A stretch of 64,000 nt of DNA from NCBI RefSeq assembly GCF_025642135.1, contig NZ_CP106793.1, positions 2,153,001-2,217,000 on the forward strand, given 5' to 3'. This stretch comes from Streptomyces cynarae. GTDB taxonomy: Bacteria > Actinomycetota > Actinomycetes > Streptomycetales > Streptomycetaceae. Shown here piece by piece: positions 18,210 to 30,939 of this stretch (position 1 is its first letter; each line of letters starts with the position of its first letter). Below the pieces are notes generated by a model, which was not told the origin of the DNA, did no database searches, and saw only the letters and a list, made by a program, of their open reading frames with translations. The position numbers were made by a program, and so were the translations under genes.

Positions 18210-18269
18210 ATGCGCGGCTGCCGATTGAGGTTCTGTCACCGAGCACTGTCCGACCGCACGGTCGGCTGA
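18210..18269 (+). CDS. short leader ORF between riboswitch and cbiB
   Basis: 19 codons beginning at the ATG at 18210, 9 nt after AGGA, and ending TGA 4 nt before the cbiB ATG. The peptide is Arg/Cys-rich and has no family. A hairpin CCGACCG/CGGTCGG (18250-18265) covers its last codons and the approach to cbiB. cbiB itself has no Shine-Dalgarno sequence, so ribosomes may reach it by re-initiating from this ORF. That makes the leader the likely target of the riboswitch. Inference; a chance ORF cannot be excluded. Confidence 0.45.
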   Translation: MRGCRLRFCHRALSDRTVG

Positions 18270-18273
18270 GCCG

Positions 18274-19230
18274 ATGGGTGCCGATCGCGTCTTCGCGTAC
18301 GGCGCCGCCGCCGGCCTCCTCGGCGACCTCCTGCTGGGCGATCCACGCCGCGGGCATCCGGTCGCCGCGTTCGGGCGGGCCGCGGCGGCCGTGGAACGGG
18401 TGCTGTGGCGGGACCACCGCGGGTGGGGCGCACTGCACACCGCCGTCTGCGCCGGGGGTGCCGTGACAGCGGCGGCGCTCGCCGCATCCGCCGTACGTCC
18501 CTCCCGTACCGCCGCCACGGCCCTGACTGCTGCCGCCACCTGGGCCGTGGTCGGGGGCACGTCGCTCGCCCGGGAGGCAGGCGCCATCGGGCGCGCCCTG
18601 GAGGCGGGGGACGTCGAGGCCGCACGCGCCCGGCTGCCGCATCTGTGCGGGCGGGACCCGCAGGCGCTGGACGCGGACGGGATCGCCCGGGCGGTCGTCG
18701 AGTCCGTCGCCGAGAACACCTCCGACGCCGTGGTGGGCGCGCTCGCCTGGGGAGCCGTCGCCGGGGTGCCCGGTCTCGTGGGTTTCCGCGCCGTCAACAC
18801 GCTCGACGCCATGGTCGGGCACAAGTCGCCCCGCTACCGGCGCTACGGATGGGCCTCGGCGCGCCTCGACGACGTCGCGGGATGGCCGGGAGCACGGCTC
18901 ACCGCCGTTCTCGCGGCAGCGGCGGGCCCCGATCCGCGGGGCGCGGTACGCGCCTGGCGCGCCGACGCCGCGAAGCACCCGAGCCCCAACGCCGGGCCCG
19001 TGGAGGCGTCGTTCGCGGGCGCCCTGGGTGTGCGGCTGGGCGGAACGCTGTCGTACGGGGGGCGCGTGGAGCACCGGCCCGTGCTCAACGCGGCCGGGCG
19101 CGCCGTCCGTACGGACGACATCGAGCGGGCCGTACGGCTCTCCCGGCGCGTGAGCGGGCTCGCGCTCGGCATCACGGTCGCCGGGCGCCTGGCGGCCCGA
19201 AGGCTTCTCGCGAAGGGACGGACGTCATGA
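18274..19230 (+). CDS. cbiB: adenosylcobinamide-phosphate synthase CbiB/CobD
   Basis: 318-aa membrane-associated enzyme that joins the aminopropanol (phosphate) arm to adenosylcobyric acid. Signatures: LLGDLLLGDPRRGHPVAAFG (about residues 15-34), VVESVAENTSDAVVG (about residues 144-158), GFRAVNTLDAMVGHKSPRY and HPSPNAGPVEASFAGAL. First structural gene after the cobalamin riboswitch. The ATG at 18274 lacks a ribosome site and sits 4 nt after a short leader ORF. The stop overlaps cobQ by 4 nt (ATGA). Length is normal for the family. Confidence 0.95.
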   Translation: MGADRVFAYGAAAGLLGDLLLGDPRRGHPVAAFGRAAAAVERVLWRDHRGWGALHTAVCAGGAVTAAALAASAVRPSRTAATALTAAATWAVVGGTSLAREAGAIGRALEAGDVEAARARLPHLCGRDPQALDADGIARAVVESVAENTSDAVVGALAWGAVAGVPGLVGFRAVNTLDAMVGHKSPRYRRYGWASARLDDVAGWPGARLTAVLAAAAGPDPRGAVRAWRADAAKHPSPNAGPVEASFAGALGVRLGGTLSYGGRVEHRPVLNAAGRAVRTDDIERAVRLSRRVSGLALGITVAGRLAARRLLAKGRTS

Positions 19231-20731
19231 GCGGCGGACTCCTCGTCGCCGGTACCACCTCCGACGCCGGCAAGAGCGTCGTCACCGCCGGTATCTGCCG
19301 CTGGCTCGTACGGCAGGGGGTCGAGGTCGCGCCGTTCAAGGCGCAGAACATGTCCCTGAACTCCTTCGTCACCCGCGAGGGCGCCGAGATCGGGCGGGCG
19401 CAGGCCATGCAGGCCCAGGCGTGCCGTATCGAGCCGACCGCGCTGATGAACCCCGTGCTGCTCAAGCCGGGCGGCGAGCAGAGCAGCCAGGTCGTGCTGC
19501 TGGGCAAGCCGGTCGGTGAACTGAGCGCGCGCGGGTACCACGGGGGTCGGCAGCAGCGGCTCCTCGGCACCGTGCTGGACTGCCTCGCCGAGTTGCGGGG
19601 CACGTATGACGCGGTGATCTGTGAGGGGGCCGGCAGCCCGGCGGAGATCAACCTGCGGCGCACCGACATCGTGAACATGGGGATCGCCCGCAACGCCCGG
19701 CTACCCGTGCTCGTCGTCGGCGACATCGACCGCGGCGGTGTCTTCGCGTCCTTCTTCGGGACGGTGGCGCTGCTCTCGCCCCAGGACCAGGAGCTCGTCG
19801 CCGGATTCCTGGTCAACAAGTTCCGCGGGGACGTCAGCCTGCTGGAACCGGGCCTCGACATGCTGCGGGACCTCACCGGGCGGCGCACCTACGGAGTCCT
19901 GCCGTTCCGGCACGGGCTCGGGATCGACGAGGAGGACGGGCTCAGGGTGTCCCTGCGGGGCGCGGTCCGCGAGTCCGAGGTGACCGCCCCCGTCGGTGAG
20001 GACGTGCTGCGCGTCGCCGTCTGCGCGATCCCCCTCATGTCCAACTTCACGGACGTGGACGCGCTGGCCGCCGAGCCGGGTGTGGTCGTCCGGTTCGTGG
20101 ACCGGCCGGAGGAGCTGGCGGACGCCGACCTCGTCGTGATCCCGGGAACCCGGGGAACCGTCCGCGCCCTGGAGTGGCTGCGCGAGCGCGGCCTCGCGGA
20201 CGCCCTCGTCCGAAGGGCCGCGGAAGGGCGGCCGATCCTCGGCGTCTGCGGCGGCTTCCAGATCCTCGGCGAGCACATCGAGGACGAGGTCGAGTCGCGC
20301 GTCGGCAGTGTCCAAGGGCTCGGAGTGCTGCCCGTGCGGGTGCGGTTCGCCCGCGAGAAGACCCTCACCCGGCCGGCGGGGGAAGCCCTCGGCGAGCCCG
20401 TCGAAGGGTACGAGATCCACCACGGGGTCGCCGAAGTCACCGGCGGCACACCCTTCCTGGACGGCTGCCGGGTCGGGCAGACCTGGGGCACCCACTGGCA
20501 CGGGTCCCTGGAGTCGGACGGCTTCCGGCGGGCCTTCCTGCGCGAGGTGGCCGCCGCCGCGGGCCGCCGCTTCGTGCCGTCCCCCGACACCTCGTTCGCC
20601 GCGCTGCGCGAGGAGCAGCTCGACCGGCTCGGCGACCTGATCGAACAGCACGCGGACACGGACGCGCTGTGGCGGCTCATCGAGTCCGGCGCGCCGCAAG
20701 GACTGCCTTTCATCCCCCCGGGAGCGCCCGC

Positions 20732-20735
<4 letters not shown>
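19227..20735 (+). CDS. cobQ: cobyric acid synthase CobQ/CbiP
   Basis: 502-aa glutamine-dependent amidotransferase that amidates side chains b, d, e and g of adenosylcobyrinic acid a,c-diamide. N-terminal ATPase half: GTTSDAGKS (residues 9-17), KAQNMSLNSFVT, and DIDRGGVFAS. C-terminal glutaminase half: GVCGGFQILG with the nucleophilic Cys near residue 341, and the histidine in THWHGSLES. Overlaps cbiB and cobN by 4 nt at each end, so it is translated as part of a continuous polycistron. Confidence 0.96.
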
Positions 20736-24381
<3,646 letters not shown>

Positions 24382-24385
<4 letters not shown>

Positions 24386-26387
24386 GTACCCCGTTTCCGT
24401 TCACGGCCGTAGTGGGTCAGGACGACCTGCGGCTCGCGCTGCTGCTGAACGCGGTCTCGCCGGCGGTCGGCGGTGTGCTGGTGCGCGGTGAGAAGGGCAC
24501 CGCCAAGTCGACGGCCGTGCGCGCCCTGTCCGCGCTGCTGCCTCAGGTGGCGGTCGTCCCCGGGTGCCGGTTCTCGTGCGACCCGGCGGCACCGGATCCG
24601 ACATGCCCGGACGGGCCGCACGAAGCAGGGGCGGGGGTGTCCCGTCCGGCCCGCATGGTCGAGCTGCCCGTCGGGGCCTCCGAGGACCGCCTGGTGGGCG
24701 CCCTGGACATCGAGCGGGCGCTGGCGGAGGGCGTGAAGGCCTTCGAGCCGGGCCTGCTCGCCGACGCGCACCGCGGCATCCTGTACGTGGACGAGGTCAA
24801 CCTCCTCCACGACCACCTGGTCGACCTGCTCCTGGACGCCGCCGCGATGGGCGCCTCGTACGTCGAGCGCGAGGGCGTCTCCGTGCGGCACGCCGCGCGT
24901 TTCCTGCTCGTCGGCACCATGAACCCCGAAGAGGGCGAGCTGCGGCCGCAGTTGCTCGACCGGTTCGGGCTGACCGTCGAGGTCACCGCCTCCCGCGAAC
25001 CCGACCAGCGCGTGGAGGTCGTCCGGCGGCGGCTCGCCTACGACGACGACCCCGCCGCTTTCGCGGCACGCTGGGCCGAGGAGGAGGCCGCCGTACGCGC
25101 CCGCATCGTGGCCGCGCGCGAGCTGCTGCCGTCCGTACGGCTCGGGGACGGGGCGCTGCGGCAGATCGCGGCGACCTGTGCCGCGTTCGAGGTCGACGGT
25201 ATGCGCGCCGACATCGTGATGGCGCGTACGGCGACCGCGCTGGCCGCCTGGGCGGGGCGGGGCGACGTGCTCGCCGAGGACGTACGGCAGGCCGCGCTGC
25301 TCGCGCTGCCGCACCGCAGGCGGCGGAACCCCTTCGACGCGCCGGGGCTCGACGAGGACAAGCTTGACGAGACGCTGGAGCAGTTCGGGGATTCCGGGGA
25401 GTCCGGCGAGGACGACGATCCTGATCCGGACGGGCCCGGCGGGGGTGGCGGCCGGCCGCCGCAGGACGGCCCCACGGGTGACGGCGACACGCCGGCGCAG
25501 GCCGAGCCCGGCGAGGGCGGCCCGTCGCAGGCCTCCGGAGCCGGCGAGCAGGCACCTGCACGCGCCTCCGAGCCCTTCCGTACGAAGGTGCTCACCGTGC
25601 CCGGGCTCGGTGACGGCGCCGCCGGGCGGCGCTCGCGGGCGCGGACGCAAGCCGGGCGGACCACCGGGGCCCGACGGCCCCAGGGCGCGCTCACCAAGCT
25701 GCACCTGGCGGCGACCGTGCAGGCGGCGGCGCCTCATCAGCGGGCGCGCGGGCGGTCGGGGCCCGGGCTCGTGGTGCGCCGGGACGATCTGCGGCAGGCG
25801 GCGCGGGAGGGGCGCGAGGGCAACCTCGTGCTGTTCGTGGTCGACGCATCCGGCTCGATGGCGGCCCGGCAGCGGATGAGCGCGGTGAAGGGCGCCGTGC
25901 TGTCACTGCTCCTGGACGCCTACCAGCGGCGGGACAAGGTGGGGCTGGTGACCTTCCGGGGCTCGGCGGCCGAGGTGGCGCTGCCGCCGACCTCGTCGGT
26001 GGACGCGGCGGCGGCCCGGTTGGAGTCGCTGCCCACGGGGGCCGCACGCCGCTGGCCGCCGGGCTGCTGAAGGCGCACGACGTACTGCGCGTGGAGCGGC
26101 TGCGGGACCCGGCGCGGCGGGCGCTCGTGGTCGTGGTGACGGATGGGCGGGCCACGGGTGGCCCTGAGCCGGTCGCGCTGGCCGGCCGGGCGGCCCGGCT
26201 GTTCGCGGCCGAGGGGGTCGCGTCCGTGGTCGTGGACTGCGAGTCGGGGCCGGTGCGGCTCGGGCTGGCGGGGCAGCTCGCCGGTGAGCTGGGCGGAACC
26301 GCTGTGACGCTGGACGAGCTGCGCGCGGACAGCATCGCCGGGTTGGTGCGGGATGTGCAGGGAGCCGGACAGAGGAGGGCCGCGTAA
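24382..26387 (+). pseudogene. chlD: magnesium/cobalt chelatase subunit ChlI-ChlD type, frame-broken by one missing G
   Basis: 668-aa AAA+ plus vWA partner of CobN if one G is restored in the G5 run at 26037-26041. N-terminal ChlI-like ATPase: RGEKGTAKSTAVR (Walker A, about residues 36-48), [12 protein letters not shown] (Walker B), ATMNP-type [12 protein letters not shown]. An acidic, Gly/Pro-rich linker spans about residues 335-395. The C-terminal vWA domain has the MIDAS motif VVDASGSM. Frame 1 ends at 26070; frame 2 carries the rest of the vWA domain to the TAA at 26385-26387, which overlaps the cobO ATG. Both parts are intact and codon use is normal, so a base-calling error is likely. Confidence 0.88.
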
Positions 26388-26995
26388 TGCCGCAGGGACA
26401 GCCGAGTGTCGTACCGGACGACGGACTGACGACCCGTCAGCGTCGCAACCGTCCCCTCGTCGTCGTGCACACGGGCGTCGGCAAGGGCAAGTCGACCGCG
26501 GCCTTCGGGCTGGCGCTGCGGGCCTGGAACCAGGGGTGGCCGATCGGGGTGTTCCAGTTCGTCAAGTCGGCGAAGTGGAAGGTCGGCGAGGAGAACGCGC
26601 TCAAGGTGCTGGGGGCGTCCGGGCAGGGCGGGACCGTGGCCTGGCACAAGATGGGCGAGGGCTGGTCCTGGGTCCAGCGGGACATCCAGGGCGACAACTC
26701 GACCAATGAGGAGAAGGCCCGGGAGGGCTGGGAGCAGGTCAAGCGGGACCTGGCCGCCGAGACGTACAGGCTGTACGTGCTCGACGAGTTCGCGTACCCG
26801 ATGCACTGGGGCTGGGTCGACACCGACGAGGTCGTCGACGTGCTCCGCAACCGGCCCGGCACCCAGCATGTCGTGATCACCGGGCGGAACGCGCCGGAGA
26901 AGCTGGTCGACTTCGCGGACCTTGTCACCGACATGTCCAAGGTCAAGCACCCGATGGACGTGGGACAGAAGGGCCAGAGGGGCATCGAGTGGTGA
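26387..26995 (+). CDS. cobO: cob(I)yrinic acid a,c-diamide adenosyltransferase CobO/BtuR
   Basis: 202-aa ATP:corrinoid adenosyltransferase of the CobA/CobO type. P-loop GVGKGKSTAAFGLALRAWNQ (about residues 27-46), the GWSWVQRD segment, YVLDEFAYPMHWGWVDTDEV, and TGRNAPEKLVDFADLVTDMS near the end. Attaches the 5'-deoxyadenosyl ligand before amidation by CobQ. The ATG shares its A with the chlD stop (TAATG), and the stop overlaps cobB. Confidence 0.96.
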   Translation: MPQGQPSVVPDDGLTTRQRRNRPLVVVHTGVGKGKSTAAFGLALRAWNQGWPIGVFQFVKSAKWKVGEENALKVLGASGQGGTVAWHKMGEGWSWVQRDIQGDNSTNEEKAREGWEQVKRDLAAETYRLYVLDEFAYPMHWGWVDTDEVVDVLRNRPGTQHVVITGRNAPEKLVDFADLVTDMSKVKHPMDVGQKGQRGIEW

Positions 26996-28536
26996 CACGT
27001 TCCGTCCCACGGTTGGTCATCGCCGCGCCGTCGTCCGGCAGTGGCAAGACCACCGTTGCCACGGGGCTGATGGCCGCGTTCGCCGCGCGGGGGCTTGCCG
27101 TGTCTCCGCACAAGGTCGGGCCGGACTACATCGACCCGGGCTATCACTCGCTCGCCACCGGGCGGGTGGGACGGAACCTCGACGCGTACCTGTGCGGACC
27201 CGAGTTGATCGGTCCGCTGTTCGCGCACGGTGCGCGCGGGTGCGACATCGCGGTCGTCGAGGGCGTGATGGGGATGTACGACGGGGCCGCGGGGGAAGGT
27301 GAGCTGGCCTCCACGGCCCATGTCGCCAAGCTGCTGCGGGCGCCGGTCGTGCTGGTCGTGGACGCGTCGTCGCAGTCCCGGTCGGTGGCGGCTCTGGTGC
27401 ACGGGTTCGCCTCGTGGGATCCGGAGGTGCGGGTCGGGGGCGTGATCCTGAACAAGGTGGCGTCCAACCGGCACGAGGCGTTGCTGCGGGAGGCGTTGGA
27501 GTCGGCCGGGGTGCCGGTGCTGGGCGTCCTGCGACGAGTTCCGCAGGTCGACACGCCGTCGCGGCACCTTGGGCTGGTACCGGTCGCCGAGCGGCGGGCA
27601 GAGGCCGTGGCGGCGGTTGCGGCGATGGCCGCGCAGGTCTCCGACGGGTGCGACTTGGATGCGCTGATGGCGCTGGCGCGGACTGCGGGTGCGTTGCCGG
27701 GTGCGGCGTGGGATGCGGCTGAGGTTCTCGGTGTTTCGCCCCGGCCACCCCTTCCCTCCCCCAAGCTCTCGGCTTCGCTCGAGCAGGGGGGACCCCCATC
27801 GTCCCTGGGGGCTGCGCCCCCAGACCCCCCTTATCGGCCTGAACGGCCTCGTCCTCAAACTCCCCCGAGCTCTTCGAGCAGGGGGTACCCCCAGGACGGG
27901 CTGAGTGGCGCTGGACTGGACTCGAACGCCCCGGCCCCGGTGGTCGCCGTTGCCGGAGGTGCGGCCTTCACGTTCTCCTACGCCGAGCACGCCGAACTCC
28001 TCGCCGCCGCCGGCGCCGAGGTCGTCCCCTTCGACCCCCTTCGCGACGAGCAACTGCCCGAAGGGACCCGCGGCCTGGTCATCGGCGGCGGTTTTCCGGA
28101 GGTGTACGCCGCCGAGCTGTCCGCCAACGAGCCGTTGCGCAAAGCCGTCGCCGAACTGGCGCTCGGCGGTGCGCCCGTCGCCGCCGAGTGTGCCGGACTG
28201 CTGTACCTGTGCCGGGAGTTGGACGGGCAGCCCATGTGCGGTGTGCTCGACGCCGCCGCCCGGATGACCGAGCGGCTGACCCTCGGCTATCGCGACGCCG
28301 TGGCCGTCGGTGACAGCGTGCTCGCCGCGGCGGGGACCCGTATGCGGGGGCACGAGTTCCACCGCACCGTCGTCGAGCCCGGCGCGGGGGCCGCCCCCGC
28401 CTGGGGGCTGCGCGCTCCTCGGCCGCGCGTGGAAGGTTTCGTGCAGCAAGGGGTGCACGCGAGTTATCTGCACACGCACTGGGCCGCCGCGCCCGGTGTG
28501 GCCCGTCGGTTCGTGGAGAGGTGCCGGACGTCATGA
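26992..28536 (+). CDS. cobB: cobyrinate/hydrogenobyrinate a,c-diamide synthase CobB/CbiA with repeat-derived linker
   Basis: 514-aa two-domain amidotransferase that makes the a,c-diamide. N-terminal P-loop domain: APSSGSGKTTVATGLMAAFA (about residues 10-29), GPDYIDPGYH, EGVMGMYDG. C-terminal glutaminase: GGGFPEVYA, AECAGLLYLCREL (nucleophilic Cys near residue 401), and GHEFHRT. The linker (about residues 252-305) is low-complexity and encoded by two copies of a dispersed palindrome plus a third hairpin (27757-27893), all kept in frame. That adds about 50 residues. The GTG at 26992 overlaps the cobO stop; a GTG one codon earlier is also possible. Confidence 0.94.
   Translation: MTRSVPRLVIAAPSSGSGKTTVATGLMAAFAARGLAVSPHKVGPDYIDPGYHSLATGRVGRNLDAYLCGPELIGPLFAHGARGCDIAVVEGVMGMYDGAAGEGELASTAHVAKLLRAPVVLVVDASSQSRSVAALVHGFASWDPEVRVGGVILNKVASNRHEALLREALESAGVPVLGVLRRVPQVDTPSRHLGLVPVAERRAEAVAAVAAMAAQVSDGCDLDALMALARTAGALPGAAWDAAEVLGVSPRPPLPSPKLSASLEQGGPPSSLGAAPPDPPYRPERPRPQTPPSSSSRGYPQDGLSGAGLDSNAPAPVVAVAGGAAFTFSYAEHAELLAAAGAEVVPFDPLRDEQLPEGTRGLVIGGGFPEVYAAELSANEPLRKAVAELALGGAPVAAECAGLLYLCRELDGQPMCGVLDAAARMTERLTLGYRDAVAVGDSVLAAAGTRMRGHEFHRTVVEPGAGAAPAWGLRAPRPRVEGFVQQGVHASYLHTHWAAAPGVARRFVERCRTS
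27757..27798. repeat. dispersed Streptomyces palindrome, copy B (inside cobB)
   Basis: CCCCCAAGCTCTCGG arm, TTCG, then CTCGAGCAGGGGGG and ACCCCCA. Same family as copies at 10996, 27860 and 55388. It is translated in cobB as SPKLSASLEQGG. Confidence 0.8.
27805..27823. repeat. GC-rich hairpin between palindromes B and C
   Basis: CTGGGGGC and GCCCCCAG flank TGC in a perfect stem. I recall the motif, followed by an ACCCCC tail, as a frequent dispersed element in Streptomyces genomes. Here it is coding (SLGAAPP) in the cobB linker. Confidence 0.65.
27860..27893. repeat. dispersed Streptomyces palindrome, copy C (inside cobB)
   Basis: CTCCCCCGAGCTCTTCGAGC followed by AGGGGGTACCCCCA. It is shorter in the loop than copy B and lies 61 bp after it. 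Translated in cobB as TPPSSSSRGYP. Confidence 0.8.
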
Positions 28537-29282
28537 GCAGCAGGCTGATCGGAGTCGGGGTGGGCCCCGGCGACCCCGAGCTGGTGACCGTCAAGGGCGT
28601 GGGCGCTCTGCGCGCCGCCGATGTCGTCGTCGTCCCCGTGATGGCTGCGTCTGACGGAACAGATGTGGGTGAGCGGGGGCGCGCCGAGGCGACCGTGCTG
28701 CACTACGTGCCCGAGGAGAAGGTCGTCCGCGTCGTCTTCGCGCTGAACGAGCGGACCGACCGGGCGCGGCGCGAGGCCGCCTGGGACGCCGCCGGGGAGC
28801 GTGTCGCCCGGCTGCTTCAGCGGCACGCGGCCGTCGCGTTCGCCACCATCGGCGACCCCAACGTGTACTCGACGTTCACGTACCTCGCGCAGACCGTGCA
28901 GGAGCTCGTGCCCGGGACCGTCGTCGAGACGGTGCCCGGCATCACCGCCATGCAGGACCTGGCCGCGCGGTCGGGTGCCGTGCTGACCGAGGGCACCGAG
29001 CCGCTCACGCTCGTGCCCGTCACGGCCGGTTCCGCCGTGCTCAAGGAAGCGCTCGCCGGTCCCGGGACCGTCGTCGCGTACAAGTTCGGGCGGCAGGCGC
29101 GGGAGGTCGCCGAGGCGCTGCGGGAGACCGGGCGGATCGAGGACGCCGTGTGGGGGTCCGCGCTCGGGCTCCCGGAGGAGTCCATCCGCCCGGCCGCCGA
29201 CCTCGACGGCGGTTCGCTGCCCTACCTCTCCACCCTCATCGCGCCCGCCCGGCGCGACGGCACCCGCGGCGGCAAGCTGTGA
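28533..29282 (+). CDS. cobI: precorrin-2 C(20)-methyltransferase CobI/CbiL
   Basis: 249-aa SAM-dependent tetrapyrrole methylase. Family motifs: IGVGVGPGDPELVTVKGVGA at the N-terminus, FATIGDPNVYSTFTYL near residues 107-122, ETVPGITAMQDLAAR. The YST element after GDP is typical of C20 methylases. The ATG at 28533 overlaps the cobB stop. Last plus-strand gene before the ZIP transporter; only 11 bp separate the two convergent stops and no terminator is evident. Confidence 0.94.
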   Translation: MSSRLIGVGVGPGDPELVTVKGVGALRAADVVVVPVMAASDGTDVGERGRAEATVLHYVPEEKVVRVVFALNERTDRARREAAWDAAGERVARLLQRHAAVAFATIGDPNVYSTFTYLAQTVQELVPGTVVETVPGITAMQDLAARSGAVLTEGTEPLTLVPVTAGSAVLKEALAGPGTVVAYKFGRQAREVAEALRETGRIEDAVWGSALGLPEESIRPAADLDGGSLPYLSTLIAPARRDGTRGGKL

Positions 29283-29293
29283 CCGGCGGCGGA

Positions 29294-30025
29294 TCAGCCC
29301 GCGAGGCCCACCACCAGCCAGATGAACGCCGTGCCCGCGACCGTGCACAGCAGGGTCGTGTGGGCGGGGTGCTCGTGGTGGGCCTCCGGCAGGATCTCGG
29401 CCGCGGCGAGGTAGAGCAGGACACCGCCGAAGAGACCGAGGTAGCCGCCGAGGAACCACTCCGGGATGGCGAGGAACGCGGTCGAGGCCGCGCCCAGCAC
29501 GGGCGCCAGCGCGTCCGCGAACAGCATCGCGACCGCCTTGCGGCGCGCGTTGCCGTACAGGCTGGTGAGGGTGAACGTGTTGAAGCCGTCCGCGAAGTCG
29601 TGGGCGATGACGGCGAGCGCCACCGCGAGACCCATGCCGCCGCCCACCTGGAAGGCCGCACCGATCGCCACGCCGTCCATGGCGCTGTGACCCACCATGG
29701 CGGCCGCCGCTGTGAGGCCCACTTCGGGCGCGCGATGGTGATCGTGCTCCCCTGCGCCGTGCGCCGCCCGGCGGGCGGCGAGCAGCCGCTCCACCAGGTG
29801 GGCCAGCAGGAAGCCGCCCACGAACAGCAGCAGGGCCGCCGGAACGCCGAACACCTCGGTGCCCGCCGCGTGCAGTGCCTCCGGCAGCAGGTCCAGGCCG
29901 ACCACACCGAGCATCAGTCCGCCGGCCAGGCCCAGGACCAGATGGCGACGGTCGGTCACGTGCTGTGCCGTCCAGCCGCCGGCCAGCGTCATCAGGAACG
30001 CGCCGAGCGCGACGAAGACCGCCAT
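29294..30025 (-). CDS. ZIP family divalent-metal transporter
   Basis: 243-aa membrane protein of the ZIP/ZupT type. TM4 motif VGHSAMDGVAIGAAFQVGGG and TM5 motif VIAHDFADGFNTFTLTSLYG carry the paired His/Asp metal ligands; a His-rich loop (EHDHH, about residues 92-96) precedes TM4. It is encoded against the cob genes and splits them into two blocks. ZIP proteins import Zn, Fe, Mn or Co; a cobalt role is suggested only by position. The ATG at 30025 faces cobM, and the 95-bp gap must hold both promoters. Confidence 0.88.
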   Translation of the reverse strand: MAVFVALGAFLMTLAGGWTAQHVTDRRHLVLGLAGGLMLGVVGLDLLPEALHAAGTEVFGVPAALLLFVGGFLLAHLVERLLAARRAAHGAGEHDHHRAPEVGLTAAAAMVGHSAMDGVAIGAAFQVGGGMGLAVALAVIAHDFADGFNTFTLTSLYGNARRKAVAMLFADALAPVLGAASTAFLAIPEWFLGGYLGLFGGVLLYLAAAEILPEAHHEHPAHTTLLCTVAGTAFIWLVVGLAG

Positions 30026-30120
30026 GTGCCCTTGCTATCCGATCAGGCCCCGGTCGCGCACATCCGGCCCCGATTCCGCCCGCACACATCGTGACATTCC
30101 GTACGAGAGGACCTGAACCC

Positions 30121-30939
30121 ATGGCCGATGCCCCCACCGGCAAGGTGACCTTCGTCGGTGCCGGCCCCGGCGCCGCCGACCTGCTGACGTTCCGTGCCGC
30201 GCGCGCCATCGCCGAGGCCGACGTCGTGATCTGGGCGGCCAGCCTGGTCCAGGCGGAGGTCCTGGAGCACGCGCGTGCGGACGCGGAGGTCCTGGACTCG
30301 GCGACCATGTCGCTGGAGGACGTCGTCGCCGTCTACCGGCGGGCGCACACGGAGGGGCTGAAGGTCGCCCGCATCCACTCCGGCGACCCGGCCCTGTGGG
30401 GCGGCACCCAGGAGCAGCTCGACCGGTGCGCGGAGATCGGCATCGCGACCGAGGTCGTCCCCGGCGTCTCCTCCTTCTCCGCCGTCGCCGCGCTCGCCCA
30501 GCGGGAGCTGACGATCCCCGAGGTCGCGCAGTCCGTGGTCCTCACCCGGCTCGGCGGCGGCAAGACGCCGATGCCGCCCGGCGAGGAGGTGCGCGAGTTC
30601 GCCCGGCACGGCACCACCATGGCGATCTTCCTGTCGGCGGCCCGCAGCGGGCAGCTGGTGCGGGAGCTGCTGGAGGGCGGCTACCCGACGAGCACCCCGG
30701 TCGTCGTGGCCTACCAGGCGACCTGGCCGGAGGAGCTGGTCGTGAAGTGCATGATCGGCACGCTGGAGGAGACGGTCAAGGAGCACAAGCTCTGGAAGCA
30801 CACCCTCTTCCTGGTCGGCCCGGCGCTCGACGCGCACGGCACCCGCTCGCACCTCTACCACCCCGGTCACTTCCACGGCTACCGCAAGGCCGACCCCGAG
30901 GCCCGCAAGGCCCTGCGCACACGGGGTGCGAGCACGTGA
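30121..30939 (+). CDS. cobM: precorrin-4 C(11)-methyltransferase CobM/CbiF
   Basis: 272-aa SAM methylase acting on precorrin-4. Motifs: VTFVGAGPGAADLLTFRAAR (about residues 9-28), DVVIWAASLV, ARIHSGDPALWGGTQEQ, VVPGVSSFSAVAA and GGGKTPMPPGEE, the last typical of CobM. GAGAGGACC precedes the ATG. It starts the second plus-strand cob block after the ZIP gene and overlaps cobL by 4 nt (GTGA). Confidence 0.95.
   Translation: MADAPTGKVTFVGAGPGAADLLTFRAARAIAEADVVIWAASLVQAEVLEHARADAEVLDSATMSLEDVVAVYRRAHTEGLKVARIHSGDPALWGGTQEQLDRCAEIGIATEVVPGVSSFSAVAALAQRELTIPEVAQSVVLTRLGGGKTPMPPGEEVREFARHGTTMAIFLSAARSGQLVRELLEGGYPTSTPVVVAYQATWPEELVVKCMIGTLEETVKEHKLWKHTLFLVGPALDAHGTRSHLYHPGHFHGYRKADPEARKALRTRGAST

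Noticed and set aside
26037..26387. Programmed frameshift in chlD
   Set aside because: The G run is short (five) and no stimulatory structure or stop placement suggests recoding. Similar single-base gaps in unrelated genes make base undercalling more likely.
30026..30120. Zur or second riboswitch site between the ZIP gene and cobM
   Set aside because: No Zur-like palindrome or second B12 box is visible in the 95-bp gap.
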